Shown piece after piece: positions 25,897 to 34,828 of a stretch of DNA of 62,720 nt. Each line of letters starts with the position of its first letter. The stretch's first letter is position 1. The stretch lies in assembly GCA_036661035.1 (NCBI GenBank), contig JAVWZM010000002.1, positions 1 through 62,720 on the forward strand, read 5' to 3'. The position numbers and the translations under genes are program-made. The DNA comes from JAGPHI01 sp036661035 (GTDB lineage: Bacteria > Bacillota > Clostridia > Oscillospirales > Ruminococcaceae). Below the pieces are notes generated by a model, which saw only the letters and a program-made list of their open reading frames with translations, was not told where the DNA came from and searched no databases.

Positions 25897-26991
25897 CTAT
25901 CCGCTGCCAAGCACCACCATTAAAATTGTGGACAAAACCGTCATAAGGCAAAAGAAAGTTACTAACAGCATTGCAAGGGACAGTGTTTCGGATATCCCTG
26001 TAAACAGCTTTGCGCTGCGCTCGCCGCCTGTTGCCTTTGCCAATAACGCGCTTATTTGAAAAATAAAATAATACGCCATTCCCTGTGCCAAAATAGGAAG
26101 AAAAGCAAGCACGATTACGCCTATCAGCGCAATGCCTGCGGTGCCTTTAAGCAATTTAAGCCCTGTATATACACTGCCCATTGCGTCTGAAACCGCACGT
26201 CCTATCACAGGCACACCCGCGCTTACAAGAAATTTGCCTGTTTTCATGGCTAGGCTGTCTGCGCTTTGGGCAAGGGTACTTTGCAAGCTGAGTACAGATA
26301 TAAAAACCGTGGCGCATACTGTAAGCGTCCATTTTGCGATTTTTTGTACAAAGCTTGTAACAACGGTAAAATCCATTGCGTCACAGATAGAGCCTACAAT
26401 GGAAAAAGCAAGTAATATATTAAGAGCCGGCAATGCCCATTTGCATAAAAACCCCGATATCATCATTACCGCCGTAAAGAAAAAGCCACTGTATACAGCG
26501 GCAGTTCCCACCTGCCCACAGCTTATAAGCACCGAGGAAAACACGGGTACAAAAGAAGATAAATAAACTCGCAATTCTTCTATTTGCAATATAATGCCGC
26601 CGAAAATCCGCAAAACAGGTGCTGCGCAAAGGGAAAATACAGATATTGCAATAATGATTTCGAGGATATTATATAAGCTGCTGCTTGTGTCTTGTGGGCA
26701 CATGCTTCTTGCTATTGCTGCAAAAAGCAATAAAGCGCAAATGCGTGCCAAGAGCGTAAGGGGCTGAGTAAATTTATCCTTTACTATTTTATACGCCCCT
26801 GTAAGCATGTCTTTAAAAGACATTTCGCTGAAGTTTTTTTCGTCAATGGGTGCATCGTCAAAAATGCGCTGCCACGACGGTGGAATGTCGATTATATTAT
26901 TATCGCTTTTTGATACTGCGAAAGCTGTATTAAAAAGGCAGAACAGAGTAAAAATAATGCAGAGTATTTTTTTGACAAAGACATTTTTCAT
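25897..26991 (-). CDS. spoIIIAE: Stage III sporulation protein AE
   Basis: A 364-aa polytopic membrane protein, the large integral subunit of the SpoIIIA complex. It begins with a likely signal segment (ILCIIFTLFCLFNTAFAVS) and then has about seven hydrophobic helices. The conserved block KWTLTVCATVFISVLSLQS near residue 225 and GVPVIGRAVSDAMGSVYTG near 255 are typical. The ATG overlaps the spoIIIAD stop by four bases. The stop is TAG. Confidence 0.95.
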   Translation of the reverse strand: MKNVFVKKILCIIFTLFCLFNTAFAVSKSDNNIIDIPPSWQRIFDDAPIDEKNFSEMSFKDMLTGAYKIVKDKFTQPLTLLARICALLLFAAIARSMCPQDTSSSLYNILEIIIAISVFSLCAAPVLRIFGGIILQIEELRVYLSSFVPVFSSVLISCGQVGTAAVYSGFFFTAVMMISGFLCKWALPALNILLAFSIVGSICDAMDFTVVTSFVQKIAKWTLTVCATVFISVLSLQSTLAQSADSLAMKTGKFLVSAGVPVIGRAVSDAMGSVYTGLKLLKGTAGIALIGVIVLAFLPILAQGMAYYFIFQISALLAKATGGERSAKLFTGISETLSLAMLLVTFFCLMTVLSTILMVVLGSG

Positions 26992-27368
26992 TGCAGCATA
27001 CCCGTTATAATATTCATTATTTCTTTAAAAAGCGGCAATGCACAAAGCAAAACGGCAATGCGCCCCGCAAGCTCCACGCGCCCTGCCAAGGCAAGCTGTC
27101 CGCTTTCTGCGCAAAGCTCCTGTGTCATTTGCGTTACCAGCACTATTGCCACACATTTTATTACCGCGCCAAAGCTTTCGTTATCCGCAAGGCCTGTTAG
27201 CGTGCGGATAAAATCGAACATGGGCGCACAAACCTTTAATGAAAACAGCATTAGCACCACACAGCACGCGGCACTTGCCAATATGGCAAAGGACGGATTA
27301 TGGGTGCGTAAAAGCTGTATCATCATTAAAAAAACAAGCACCAGTACAAGCAATTTAAAAACATCCAT
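26988..27368 (-). CDS. spoIIIAD: Stage III sporulation protein AD
   Basis: A 126-aa membrane protein with about four hydrophobic helices, homologous to SpoIIIAC. The conserved KCVAIVLVTQMTQELCAESG near residue 80 identifies it. The start is the ATG at 27368, one base after the spoIIIAC stop; the open frame continues upstream through spoIIIAC but that extension has no site. It overlaps spoIIIAE by four bases. Confidence 0.94.
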   Translation of the reverse strand: MDVFKLLVLVLVFLMMIQLLRTHNPSFAILASAACCVVLMLFSLKVCAPMFDFIRTLTGLADNESFGAVIKCVAIVLVTQMTQELCAESGQLALAGRVELAGRIAVLLCALPLFKEIMNIITGMLQ

Positions 27369-27369
27369 T

Positions 27370-27564
27370 TTAAAGACCAAATAAAGTTTTAATGGTTTCA
27401 AATAGCTCGCTTATCTGGCTTACTATCATCATAAGCACCACTATTAATCCCGCAAGGGTTGTCATCATTGCCTGCTCCTCGCGGCCCGAGCGGATTAAAA
27501 GCTGATTTAACACAGCCACTATAATACCAATGGCGGCAATCTTGAAAACGAAATCTATATCCAT
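27370..27564 (-). CDS. spoIIIAC: Stage III sporulation protein AC
   Basis: A 64-aa protein with two membrane helices and the characteristic KIAAIGIIVAVLNQLLIRSG followed by EEQAMMTTLAG. This is the normal length and one of the best conserved proteins of the operon. AAGGCAGG precedes the ATG. Confidence 0.95.
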   Translation of the reverse strand: MDIDFVFKIAAIGIIVAVLNQLLIRSGREEQAMMTTLAGLIVVLMMIVSQISELFETIKTLFGL

Positions 27565-27580
27565 ATTCTGCCTGCCTTTT

Positions 27581-28093
27581 CTACATCATGATTATTCCGA
27601 TGGACACGCCTATAGAAAGCCCTAAGGCTCTATATAGCTTTTTTTGTTTCTGCTCGTTTTGTGCAGCATCATTATAAAGCTGACAAATGCGCTCTTTTTG
27701 ATATAATAGCAGCTCCTCCTCGCTTTGTGCGTCGCTTTGCCCCAGCTTTAAAAGCGCTGATGAAAACAGCTCAAATTCCTGTGGTTTTATCGCTTGCTTT
27801 AGCTTGCAATATGTATCGTCGAGGGCAATTTGCAAAGTGGTGTTCCAGCTTTGCAAAACGGCATTTTCGGGCTTAAAGCACAGTATTTTAAACTGGCATA
27901 ATGCGGCACTTTCTTGTAATAATATTGGCAAAGCGTCTTTTCTGTATTTGATATTTTGCGACAAAAAAAGCAAATAGCCTTGCAAGGCATATAGTACAGC
28001 GGTGCGGTGCGCAAGCTCTCTGCTTTTAAATTCCCCTGCCAAAAAACCGCTCATTGCCACAAGGGCAAGGCCGATTAATTTCAGTATCAGCAT
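27581..28093 (-). CDS. spoIIIAB: Stage III sporulation protein AB
   Basis: A 170-aa protein with an N-terminal membrane helix (LKLIGLALVAMSGFLAGEF), a helical middle, and a second helix at the C-terminus (YRALGLSIGVSIGIIMM). Related to the GspF-like scaffold partner of the SpoIIIAA ATPase. The start is the ATG at 28093, which overlaps the spoIIIAA stop by seven bases; a much longer frame upstream is only the shifted reading of spoIIIAA. The stop is TAG. Confidence 0.94.
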   Translation of the reverse strand: MLILKLIGLALVAMSGFLAGEFKSRELAHRTAVLYALQGYLLFLSQNIKYRKDALPILLQESAALCQFKILCFKPENAVLQSWNTTLQIALDDTYCKLKQAIKPQEFELFSSALLKLGQSDAQSEEELLLYQKERICQLYNDAAQNEQKQKKLYRALGLSIGVSIGIIMM

Positions 28094-28989
28094 TGCACTA
28101 TCCTTTCTATAAAAGACGGTGTTTCCCTGCCTTTTAAAAAGCATATTGCAGATATTGCGCCTGTTTCTAAAATCACCTTGCTTTGCGGGCGTGCATACAA
28201 GCCTTGCTCGCTTGCGGCATGCGCGCTCATTACTATGCCAACGCCTGAATTTACGGCGGCTGTTATGGCATATGCGTCGTCTATGCCGCCCACCTCGTCG
28301 CACACCAACACCTCGGGAGATAAGCTGCGTATTGCTTGCAGCATACCTGTTGCCTTTGGATATCCGCTTAGAACATCTGTATGCACAGGCATTTTCTGCA
28401 TGCGGTAATCCCAAAGCTCTCTCCGCTCGTCCACAACAGCAGTCCGCTTTCCCATATCGGACAAAGCCTTTATAATTCCGCGCAAAACTGTGGTTTTTCC
28501 GCTGCTTGGCACGCCTACAATTAAAATGCCGATATTGGGCTTTTTTAATAATTCCGCTACGCGTGTATCGCAAAACACTATGTCGCCTCGTGCCACGCGC
28601 AAATTTATGGACGTGATATCCTTTACGCTCATATCCCCATGGGCATCTATGTATGCACTGCCGCAAATGCCTGCTCTATGCCCACCCGATACCGGTATAA
28701 AGCCCTCTCGAATGGAGCTTTGCAAGGCATATACAGAATAATTACAAAGCGATAGAAAGCAGCTTTCCACTGCACCTACATCTGTAGAAAGCAAGCCCTG
28801 TGGTTTATATTCGCATGGTTCTCCGCTTTGCGTTACAAAGGTAAAGCTGTGGCGCAAGGTTAAAACAATGGGCCTATTAAGCCTTATGCGTATTTCGGTT
28901 ACTTCGTCTGCAATATCGGGCGGCAGCTTTGATAAAATATCGCAATAATATCTTGGCAAATGGGAAAGCGCATCATAATATGCCTGCAT
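28087..28989 (-). CDS. spoIIIAA: Stage III sporulation protein AA (AAA ATPase)
   Basis: The ATPase of the SpoIIIA channel, related to secretion ATPases. The 300-aa protein has Walker A GVPSSGKTTVLRGI near residue 158 and Walker B EVLVCDEVGG near 222. The start is the ATG at 28989, seven bases after GGAGG; an in-frame ATG two codons earlier touches the site. It heads the eight-gene operon that runs to spoIIIAH with small gaps or overlaps. A sigma-E promoter is expected upstream, but I could not identify one with certainty. Confidence 0.95.
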   Translation of the reverse strand: MQAYYDALSHLPRYYCDILSKLPPDIADEVTEIRIRLNRPIVLTLRHSFTFVTQSGEPCEYKPQGLLSTDVGAVESCFLSLCNYSVYALQSSIREGFIPVSGGHRAGICGSAYIDAHGDMSVKDITSINLRVARGDIVFCDTRVAELLKKPNIGILIVGVPSSGKTTVLRGIIKALSDMGKRTAVVDERRELWDYRMQKMPVHTDVLSGYPKATGMLQAIRSLSPEVLVCDEVGGIDDAYAITAAVNSGVGIVMSAHAASEQGLYARPQSKVILETGAISAICFLKGRETPSFIERIVQC

Positions 28990-29047
28990 GTACATCCCTC
29001 CACATGCTTAAAATATATGAAAATAGGACAGGCGATAGAACAAAAAA

Positions 29048-29086
29048 ATAGGCTGCAAAACACATTATTTGTGTTTTGCAGCCTAT
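29048..29086 (-). terminator. Terminator of the ligA-gatCAB transcript
   Basis: ATAGGCTGCAAAACACA and its complement form a 17-bp stem. On the minus strand it is followed by seven T residues, so it ends transcription coming from gatB before spoIIIAA. Confidence 0.85.
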
Positions 29087-29109
29087 ACGCTTTAATTCTG
29101 TTTTAGCTG

Positions 29110-29172
29110 TACATGTGCATTAGCACGCACATGAGATAAGCTTTTCAATAAACAAATCTGCCGATTTGTTTA
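29110..29172 (+). repeat. Mosaic hairpin repeat R1, copy 2 (modules B and A)
   Basis: Module B is a hairpin at about 29113-29132 (ATGTGC...GCACAT), then GATAAGC, then module A at 29150-29171 as AAACAAATCTGCCGATTTGTTT. Compared with copy 1, module A has changed on both arms so that the stem is kept. The remaining gap between spoIIIAA and gatB (28990-29387) holds this copy, the terminator before it and the GC-rich repeat after it. Confidence 0.8.
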
Positions 29173-29193
29173 GTTTAATTTACATATGTACAA

Positions 29194-29232
29194 TCTCCGT
29201 AGGGGCGGTGGCTCTGCTCCGCCCGTGGGGTT
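29194..29232 (-). repeat. GC-rich dispersed repeat, copy B
   Basis: TCTCCGTAGGGGCGGTGG continues into CTCTGCTCCGCCCGTGGGG. This is the reverse complement of copy A at 24111-24145 with about three changes. Downstream are TGCAATGTAATTGCATTGTA hairpins and a doubled CTTATTCTACAG just before the gatB stop. Confidence 0.75.
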
Positions 29233-29387
29233 TTTGCAGTTTAACTGCATTTTGCAATGTCCGTGGGATATTGCAATGTAATTGCATTGTACCAACGAAT
29301 TATAAATACAAAAAATTAAGTGAAATTTACGCTGATATATCGCAATGTTTAAGCTGTAAATCCATTTTGCTTATTCTACAGCTTATT

Positions 29388-30830
29388 CTACAGCTTATCT
29401 ATAGCGGCAACTACCATATCTTTTAAAATGCCCGGATTTCCTTGGCCTTTGCTCGCTTTCATGCACTGGCCTACCAAAAAGCCCACAACATTGGTTTTGC
29501 CGTTTTTAAAATCCACCACTGCTTTTTCGTTTACGGCAAGCACATCGTCTACTATTTTATTAAGTGCGCTTGTATCGCTTATTTGTGCAAGGCCTTTTTC
29601 CGCCACAATATCCTTTGGCTTTACGTCTTTTTCTATTATTATTTCAAGCACTGTTTTTGCCGCGGTATTGGATATTACGCCTTTTTCTATAAGCTCTACC
29701 ATTGAAACAAGGTTTTCCTCTGTTAATGCAGTATCGCTTATTTCAATGCGGCGTTCGTTTAGCGTTTTTGTTATTTCGCCAATAATCCAGTTGGCAATTG
29801 CTCTTGGATCGCAGCGTTTATATGCGGCGCAAGCGTCGAAGAAATCGGAACGTGCCATGTTTTGCGCCAATAGCTGGGCATCGTCTTGAGAAAGAGAATA
29901 GTCCTTAATATATCGCAGTGCCTTTGCAAGGGGCAATTCCGGTATGCTTTCGGCAAGCTCTTGTACATGAGCCTCGCTAACTTCAAAGGTTAATAAATCC
30001 GGATCGGGGAAATAGCGATAATCCTGCGCGTCTTCTTTAGAGCGCATTAATACGCTAATGCCCTTTGCGTCGTCCCAGCGGCGAGTTTCTTGGTTTATTA
30101 CTCCGCCGTTTTCTATAATTTCTATCTGACGGGCAGATTCGTATTCTATAGAACGATATACTGCGCCAAAGCTGTTTACGTTTTTCATTTCCGTGCGTGT
30201 GCCAAATTCTTTTTGGCCAAATGGACGTACAGATACGTTTACGTCGGCACGCACACTGCCCTCTTGCATTTTAGCGTCTGATACGCCAAGATACACCAAG
30301 ATATTTGTGATAGCCTCTAAGTAGCTTTTTGCCTCTTGCGCGCTGCGCATATCAGGCTCCGACACCATTTCTATCAGCGGCACGCCACAGCGGTTATAAT
30401 CCGCCAAGGTACCAAGGAAATTGTCGTCATGTATCAGCTTGCCTGCGTCTTCTTCTATGTGGATACGTGTAATGCCAATTCGCTTTACATCACTGCCTAC
30501 AAGTATATCAAGGTAGCCCTCGCCGCATAGTGGTATGTCGAACTGGCTTATCTGGTACGCCTTTGGAAGGTCGGGATAAAAGTAGTTTTTCCTGTCGTTT
30601 TTGGTGACGCGGTTTATACTGCAATTTAACGCGTGGCCCATTTTAATGGCGTAGTCCACCACTTCTTTGTTTAAAACTGGCAATGTGCCGGGCATGCCCA
30701 TGCACACGGGGCAGCAAAGGGTATTTACCTCTGCGCCAAATGCATTTTTACAGCCGCAAAATATCTTGGTTTTTGTGCAAAGCTCGGCATGAACCTCTAA
30801 GCCTATTACTATTTCGTATTTATTTTCCAT
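29388..30830 (-). CDS. gatB: Asp-tRNA(Asn)/Glu-tRNA(Gln) amidotransferase subunit B
   Basis: The tRNA-binding kinase subunit of GatCAB, which converts Glu-tRNA(Gln) or Asp-tRNA(Asn) to the amidated form. The 480-aa protein starts YEIVIGLEVHAEL, with FCGCKNAFGAEVN and CPVCMGMPGTLP providing the zinc-site cysteines, and ends in the YqeY-like tail (NPGILKDMVVAAIDKL). It follows gatA with AAAGGAG nine bases before the ATG. The stop is TAG. The organism therefore probably uses the indirect route for Gln- and/or Asn-tRNA. Confidence 0.96.
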   Translation of the reverse strand: MENKYEIVIGLEVHAELCTKTKIFCGCKNAFGAEVNTLCCPVCMGMPGTLPVLNKEVVDYAIKMGHALNCSINRVTKNDRKNYFYPDLPKAYQISQFDIPLCGEGYLDILVGSDVKRIGITRIHIEEDAGKLIHDDNFLGTLADYNRCGVPLIEMVSEPDMRSAQEAKSYLEAITNILVYLGVSDAKMQEGSVRADVNVSVRPFGQKEFGTRTEMKNVNSFGAVYRSIEYESARQIEIIENGGVINQETRRWDDAKGISVLMRSKEDAQDYRYFPDPDLLTFEVSEAHVQELAESIPELPLAKALRYIKDYSLSQDDAQLLAQNMARSDFFDACAAYKRCDPRAIANWIIGEITKTLNERRIEISDTALTEENLVSMVELIEKGVISNTAAKTVLEIIIEKDVKPKDIVAEKGLAQISDTSALNKIVDDVLAVNEKAVVDFKNGKTNVVGFLVGQCMKASKGQGNPGILKDMVVAAIDKL

Positions 30831-30833
30831 TGC

Positions 30834-32282
30834 TTACAGCTCCTTTACAGCAAAGCCGCCACGCATTGTTTCGTAGCATTTTGCGACAGATAATAATTTG
30901 CTCTCGCTAAATTTGCGTCCTATCAGCTGCATGCCTATGGGCATGCCATTTTCGCTAAAACCGCATGGCACGCTTACTGCAGGCAAGCCCGCAATATTTA
31001 CAGTAACGGTGCAAATATCGGCGGCGTACATCGCCACAGGATCGCTTGTTTTTTCGCCTAGTTTAAATGCTGTATATGGCACTGTAGGCGTTAAAAGCAC
31101 GTCGCATTTTGCAAAGGCGGAGTCGAACTCCGACGAAATGCTTTTTTGCAGTATTTTGGCGCGCTTATAATATGCGTCGAAATATCCACTGGACAGCACG
31201 TAAGTGCCAAGCATAATGCGGCGCTTTACCTCTGCGCCAAAGCCCTCACTGCGTGTGTTTAAATATAAATCATTAAGAGTAGCGGCGTTTTGCGACGCAT
31301 AGCCATATTTTACACCGTCGTATCTTGCAAGGTTAGACGACGCCTCTGCCGACGACAGAATGTAGTATGCAGACAAAGCATAATCTGTGCTTGGTAGTGA
31401 AACTTCTATTATTTCAGCACCAAGTGCTTTTAAATCCTCTGCCGCTTTGAGTACGCTTTGCTTTACCTCTTGGGTAATGCCGCTGCCGAAGTATTCCTTA
31501 GGTAGGCCTATGCGCACACCGTGCATGTCGCCGCGGATTTTTTCAAAATGATAATCCTTGCTTGTTGCGTCGTGCATTTTATCTCCGCCGCAAATGGCGT
31601 TAAATAGCAGCGCCGTGTCGTCTACCGTGCGTGCAAAAGTGCCTATTTGGTCCAGCGACGAGGCAAACGCAACAAGGCCAAAGCGAGAAACAGTGCCGTA
31701 TGTAGGCTTTAAGCCCACTATGCCGCAAAGGCTGGCAGGGCAGCGCACAGAGCCGCCTGTATCGGAGCCTAAGGAAAGAGGCACTTGGCACGCAGCTACC
31801 GTTGCCGCACTGCCGCCTGAGGAGCCACCCGGCACACGGGATAAATCCCAAGGGTTGTGGGTTTTCTTAAAATAAGAGTTTTCGCAGGAGCTGCCCATGG
31901 CAAATTCGTCCATGTTCACTTTACCTGTAATAACTGCGCCATTATCGTTAAGCTTTTCCATTACTGTCGCGTTATATGGTGGAATAAAATTCTCCAGCAT
32001 TTTGGACGCACAGGTGGTTTTAACGCCCTTTGTACAGATATTATCTTTTATGGCAATGGGTATGCCTGCAAGCGCGCCAATGTCTTCGCCCTTTGCAAGC
32101 TTTGCATCTACAGCTTTTGCGCTTTCCATTGCCGTTTCTTTGGTTATGGTTAAAAACGCGTCCACTTGGTTTTCTGTTTTGGCTATTTGTGCAAATGCAC
32201 TTTCGGCTATTTCTACGGCAGATACTTCTTTTGCGCGCAGCATTGCAGAAAGCTGTGTGGCGGATTTATATTGTAATTCCAT
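30834..32282 (-). CDS. gatA: Asp-tRNA(Asn)/Glu-tRNA(Gln) amidotransferase subunit A
   Basis: The amidase subunit that releases ammonia from glutamine. The Ser-cisSer-Lys triad is visible: Lys in IAIKDNICTKG near residue 77 and the serines in VPGGSSGGSAATVAA near 150. The 482-aa length is normal. The start is the ATG at 32282, five bases after AGGTGA; an in-frame GTG at 32291 lies inside that site. Confidence 0.96.
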   Translation of the reverse strand: MELQYKSATQLSAMLRAKEVSAVEIAESAFAQIAKTENQVDAFLTITKETAMESAKAVDAKLAKGEDIGALAGIPIAIKDNICTKGVKTTCASKMLENFIPPYNATVMEKLNDNGAVITGKVNMDEFAMGSSCENSYFKKTHNPWDLSRVPGGSSGGSAATVAACQVPLSLGSDTGGSVRCPASLCGIVGLKPTYGTVSRFGLVAFASSLDQIGTFARTVDDTALLFNAICGGDKMHDATSKDYHFEKIRGDMHGVRIGLPKEYFGSGITQEVKQSVLKAAEDLKALGAEIIEVSLPSTDYALSAYYILSSAEASSNLARYDGVKYGYASQNAATLNDLYLNTRSEGFGAEVKRRIMLGTYVLSSGYFDAYYKRAKILQKSISSEFDSAFAKCDVLLTPTVPYTAFKLGEKTSDPVAMYAADICTVTVNIAGLPAVSVPCGFSENGMPIGMQLIGRKFSESKLLSVAKCYETMRGGFAVKEL

Positions 32283-32291
32283 ATTGTTCAC

Positions 32292-32567
32292 CTATTCCTC
32301 CAAAGTTTTGGGCACGACTATACACCCTGCTACCGTATGCGGTACATTTTGCATCATTTCGTCCCGTGGGTACGATGGGGATATTGCGTCCTCTCGCAGC
32401 TCCATAGTTTCCTCTGTGTTTAAAAGGCTTGCATCTGCGGTATTAATATCCGGCAAATGCTCTACCATTGCCAAAATATTTTCCATTTCCTTTTTAAACC
32501 CGTCTATTTCTTCCTCTGGTATTTTCAGCATTGCAAGCTTTGCAATATGTCTTACATCAATATCCAT
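32292..32567 (-). CDS. gatC: Asp-tRNA(Asn)/Glu-tRNA(Gln) amidotransferase subunit C
   Basis: The small (91-aa) subunit that stabilises GatA. It has the typical start DVRHIAKLAMLKIPEEEIDGF and the motif VEHLPDINTADA. The ATG at 32567 has AAGGAG seven bases before it; another ATG at 32573 overlaps the ligA stop but is too close to the site. The stop is TAG. Confidence 0.92.
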   Translation of the reverse strand: MDIDVRHIAKLAMLKIPEEEIDGFKKEMENILAMVEHLPDINTADASLLNTEETMELREDAISPSYPRDEMMQNVPHTVAGCIVVPKTLEE

Positions 32568-32569
32568 TT

Positions 32570-34558
32570 TCATTCTCCTTGTTTATTAATCATATCTAAA
32601 AACGCTGCCTCGTCCAGTATCTCTACACCCAGCTCTGTCGCTTTTGTAAGCTTAGAGCCTGCCGCCTCACCCGCCAAAACGTAGCTTGTCTTTTTAGAAA
32701 CAGAGCCTGCCGCTTTGCCGCCGTTTTTTACAATAAGCGCCTCTGCGTCATTGCGGGATAAGGTGGGTAATGTGCCCGTAACCACTATGGTTTTGCCAAG
32801 TAATATGTCTGTTTTGGCATCTCCTATATAATCAAAATTAAGCCCCTGCGCCGCTAGGCGGTTTATTAAATCTCGTGTACCGTCCTTGGCAAAAAAATCT
32901 GTAATGCTTTCCGCCATAACGCCGCCAAGCCCGTCTATCTCGCTGATTTTTTCTTTATCGGCATTCATTACTGCGGATAAGCTGCCAAAATGCTCCGCCA
33001 AAAGCGACGCCGCTTTTGCACCGATATTGCGCACACCAAGAGCAAAAATAAGCTTATCTAAGTTATTTGTTTTAGAACCGTTAATGGATTTTAATAAATT
33101 ATCAGCGGATTTCTCTTTAAATTTATCAAGCGTCAGCAATTGTTCCTTTGAAAGGTAGTAAATATCCGCCGCATTTTCTATAAAGCCCTTTTCCGTTAGC
33201 TGCTTTGCTACAGCAGGGCCAAAACCGTCGATATTCATAGCGTTTCTGTGGGCAAAATGCAAAATATTGCGCAGTGCCTGTGCCGGACATTCGGGGTTTG
33301 TACAGCGCAGAGCCGCCTCGTCGGCAAGGCGAGAAACTTCACAGCCACAGGACGGGCAATGCGTTGGCATGCAAAAAAGCTTGCTGCCGCTATGCGCAGT
33401 TACGCTTACCACCTCTGGTATAATGTCCCCCGCTTTGCGCACACGGATAGTATCATTTACCGCAAGACCGAGGTCGTTAATAAAATCTTCATTATGCAAA
33501 ATAGCGCGTGATACCGTGGTACCTGCAAGAGAAATAGGCTCAAACACCGCCGTTGGCGTCAGCACTCCTGTGCGCCCCACCGAAACATCAATGTCAATAA
33601 GCACGGTGTCTTTTTCTTCAGGTGGATATTTGTACGCCACTGCCCAGCGTGGGAATTTATTAGTGCTGCCAAGAGTATTTCTGCTTGTAAAGCTATCTAC
33701 CTTTACAACAGCACCGTCTATATCATATTCAAGGTTCCCGCGCTCGTCGCCTATATCGGTAATATATTCTATTGCCTTTTCTATATTATCCGTACATTTG
33801 TATTGCGGCGAAATTTTAAAGCCCAAGCTTTTTATATATTCAAGGCTTTCGCTATGGCATGTAAGGGCTTTGCCTTCTATGCGCTGAACATTAAAAACAA
33901 AAATAGATAAATCTCTCGACGCTGTAATGTTGCTATCTTTTTGGCGCAAAGAGCCTGCCGCCGCATTGCGTGGGTTTTTAGCAAGGGGCTTATCCATAAG
34001 CTCCTGCTCCTCGATAAGCCTTTCAAATGCATCGTGGGGCATATATACTTCGCCACGCACCTCTATAAATGGCGGGGCGTTTTTAAGCTTTTTCGGTATA
34101 TCTTTTATGGTGGCAAGGTTTTCGGTAACGTCCTCGCCCACTGTGCCGTCGCCTCTTGTGGAGCCACGCACGAAAACTCCGTTTTCATATTCAAGGCTTA
34201 CGGAAAGCCCATCTATCTTGCGCTCCACCACGTATTGCGGCGTTATGTCTGCACCGCGCACACGCCTGTCGAAATCTCGCAATTCGTCAAGAGAAAAGGC
34301 GTCTTGCAGGCTTTCCATTTTTACGGCATGTGTAACTTTATCAAATTTCGCAGATGCCGTGCCGCCCACATGCTGTGTGGGGGACGTTTCATCTATTAAT
34401 TTTGGGTATTGCGTCTCCAATGCTTTCAGCTCGTTATTAAGCAAATCGTACTCATAGTCGCTTATAGACGGCGCATCTAAATCGTAATACATGCGGCTGT
34501 TTTTCGATATAATATCTCTTAGCTCGGCGCATCTCACCTTTGCAGTATCAAAATCCAA
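32570..34558 (-). CDS. ligA: NAD-dependent DNA ligase
   Basis: Seals nicks in DNA using NAD. The 662-aa protein contains the adenylation motif VERKIDGLSV with the nucleophilic lysine at about residue 114, the OB-fold, a four-cysteine zinc finger (CPSCGCE and CTNPECPAQ near residue 405-430), helix-hairpin-helix repeats and a C-terminal BRCT domain (GKTIVVTGTLPTLSRNDAE). The start is TTG at 34558, five bases after GAGGTG. It is the first gene of the ligA-gatC-gatA-gatB operon. Confidence 0.96.
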   Translation of the reverse strand: MDFDTAKVRCAELRDIISKNSRMYYDLDAPSISDYEYDLLNNELKALETQYPKLIDETSPTQHVGGTASAKFDKVTHAVKMESLQDAFSLDELRDFDRRVRGADITPQYVVERKIDGLSVSLEYENGVFVRGSTRGDGTVGEDVTENLATIKDIPKKLKNAPPFIEVRGEVYMPHDAFERLIEEQELMDKPLAKNPRNAAAGSLRQKDSNITASRDLSIFVFNVQRIEGKALTCHSESLEYIKSLGFKISPQYKCTDNIEKAIEYITDIGDERGNLEYDIDGAVVKVDSFTSRNTLGSTNKFPRWAVAYKYPPEEKDTVLIDIDVSVGRTGVLTPTAVFEPISLAGTTVSRAILHNEDFINDLGLAVNDTIRVRKAGDIIPEVVSVTAHSGSKLFCMPTHCPSCGCEVSRLADEAALRCTNPECPAQALRNILHFAHRNAMNIDGFGPAVAKQLTEKGFIENAADIYYLSKEQLLTLDKFKEKSADNLLKSINGSKTNNLDKLIFALGVRNIGAKAASLLAEHFGSLSAVMNADKEKISEIDGLGGVMAESITDFFAKDGTRDLINRLAAQGLNFDYIGDAKTDILLGKTIVVTGTLPTLSRNDAEALIVKNGGKAAGSVSKKTSYVLAGEAAGSKLTKATELGVEILDEAAFLDMINKQGE

Positions 34559-34716
34559 ATAATCACCTCAAAAAACATTATGGCATAATGAAAATAGTAT
34601 AACACAAAACAGTGCCTTTGAAAACATATGAAAATGAAGTTTCGTAAAAAGTTTTGCTTTTGCTTTACATATAGTGTTGCCGCTACACTTTTCGCTATAT
34701 TTTTTGCCGCATTTGC

Positions 34717-34745
34717 TTGTTAGAAATTTATAATTATGCTATAAT
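34717..34745 (+). promoter_or_regulatory. Promoter of the acetyltransferase gene
   Basis: TTGTTA at 34717-34722 and a perfect TATAAT at 34740-34745 are 17 bases apart, about 84 bases before the gene start. Confidence 0.65.
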
Positions 34746-34828
34746 AATCAAACTTTGCATTGCGAGTTACTTTATACTTTCACCCATTAAACGCGCGAAA
34801 TAGCTACAAAATTTACGGGAGATGCCAT

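Noticed and set aside
27581..28666. A 361-aa Arg/Cys-rich protein
   Set aside because: Only the last 170 residues are real (spoIIIAB). The first part is the shifted frame of spoIIIAA.
31897..32589. Long plus-strand frame opposite gatA and gatC
   Set aside because: It is antisense to well-conserved genes, has Ser/Ala-rich shadow composition and no convincing ribosome binding site.
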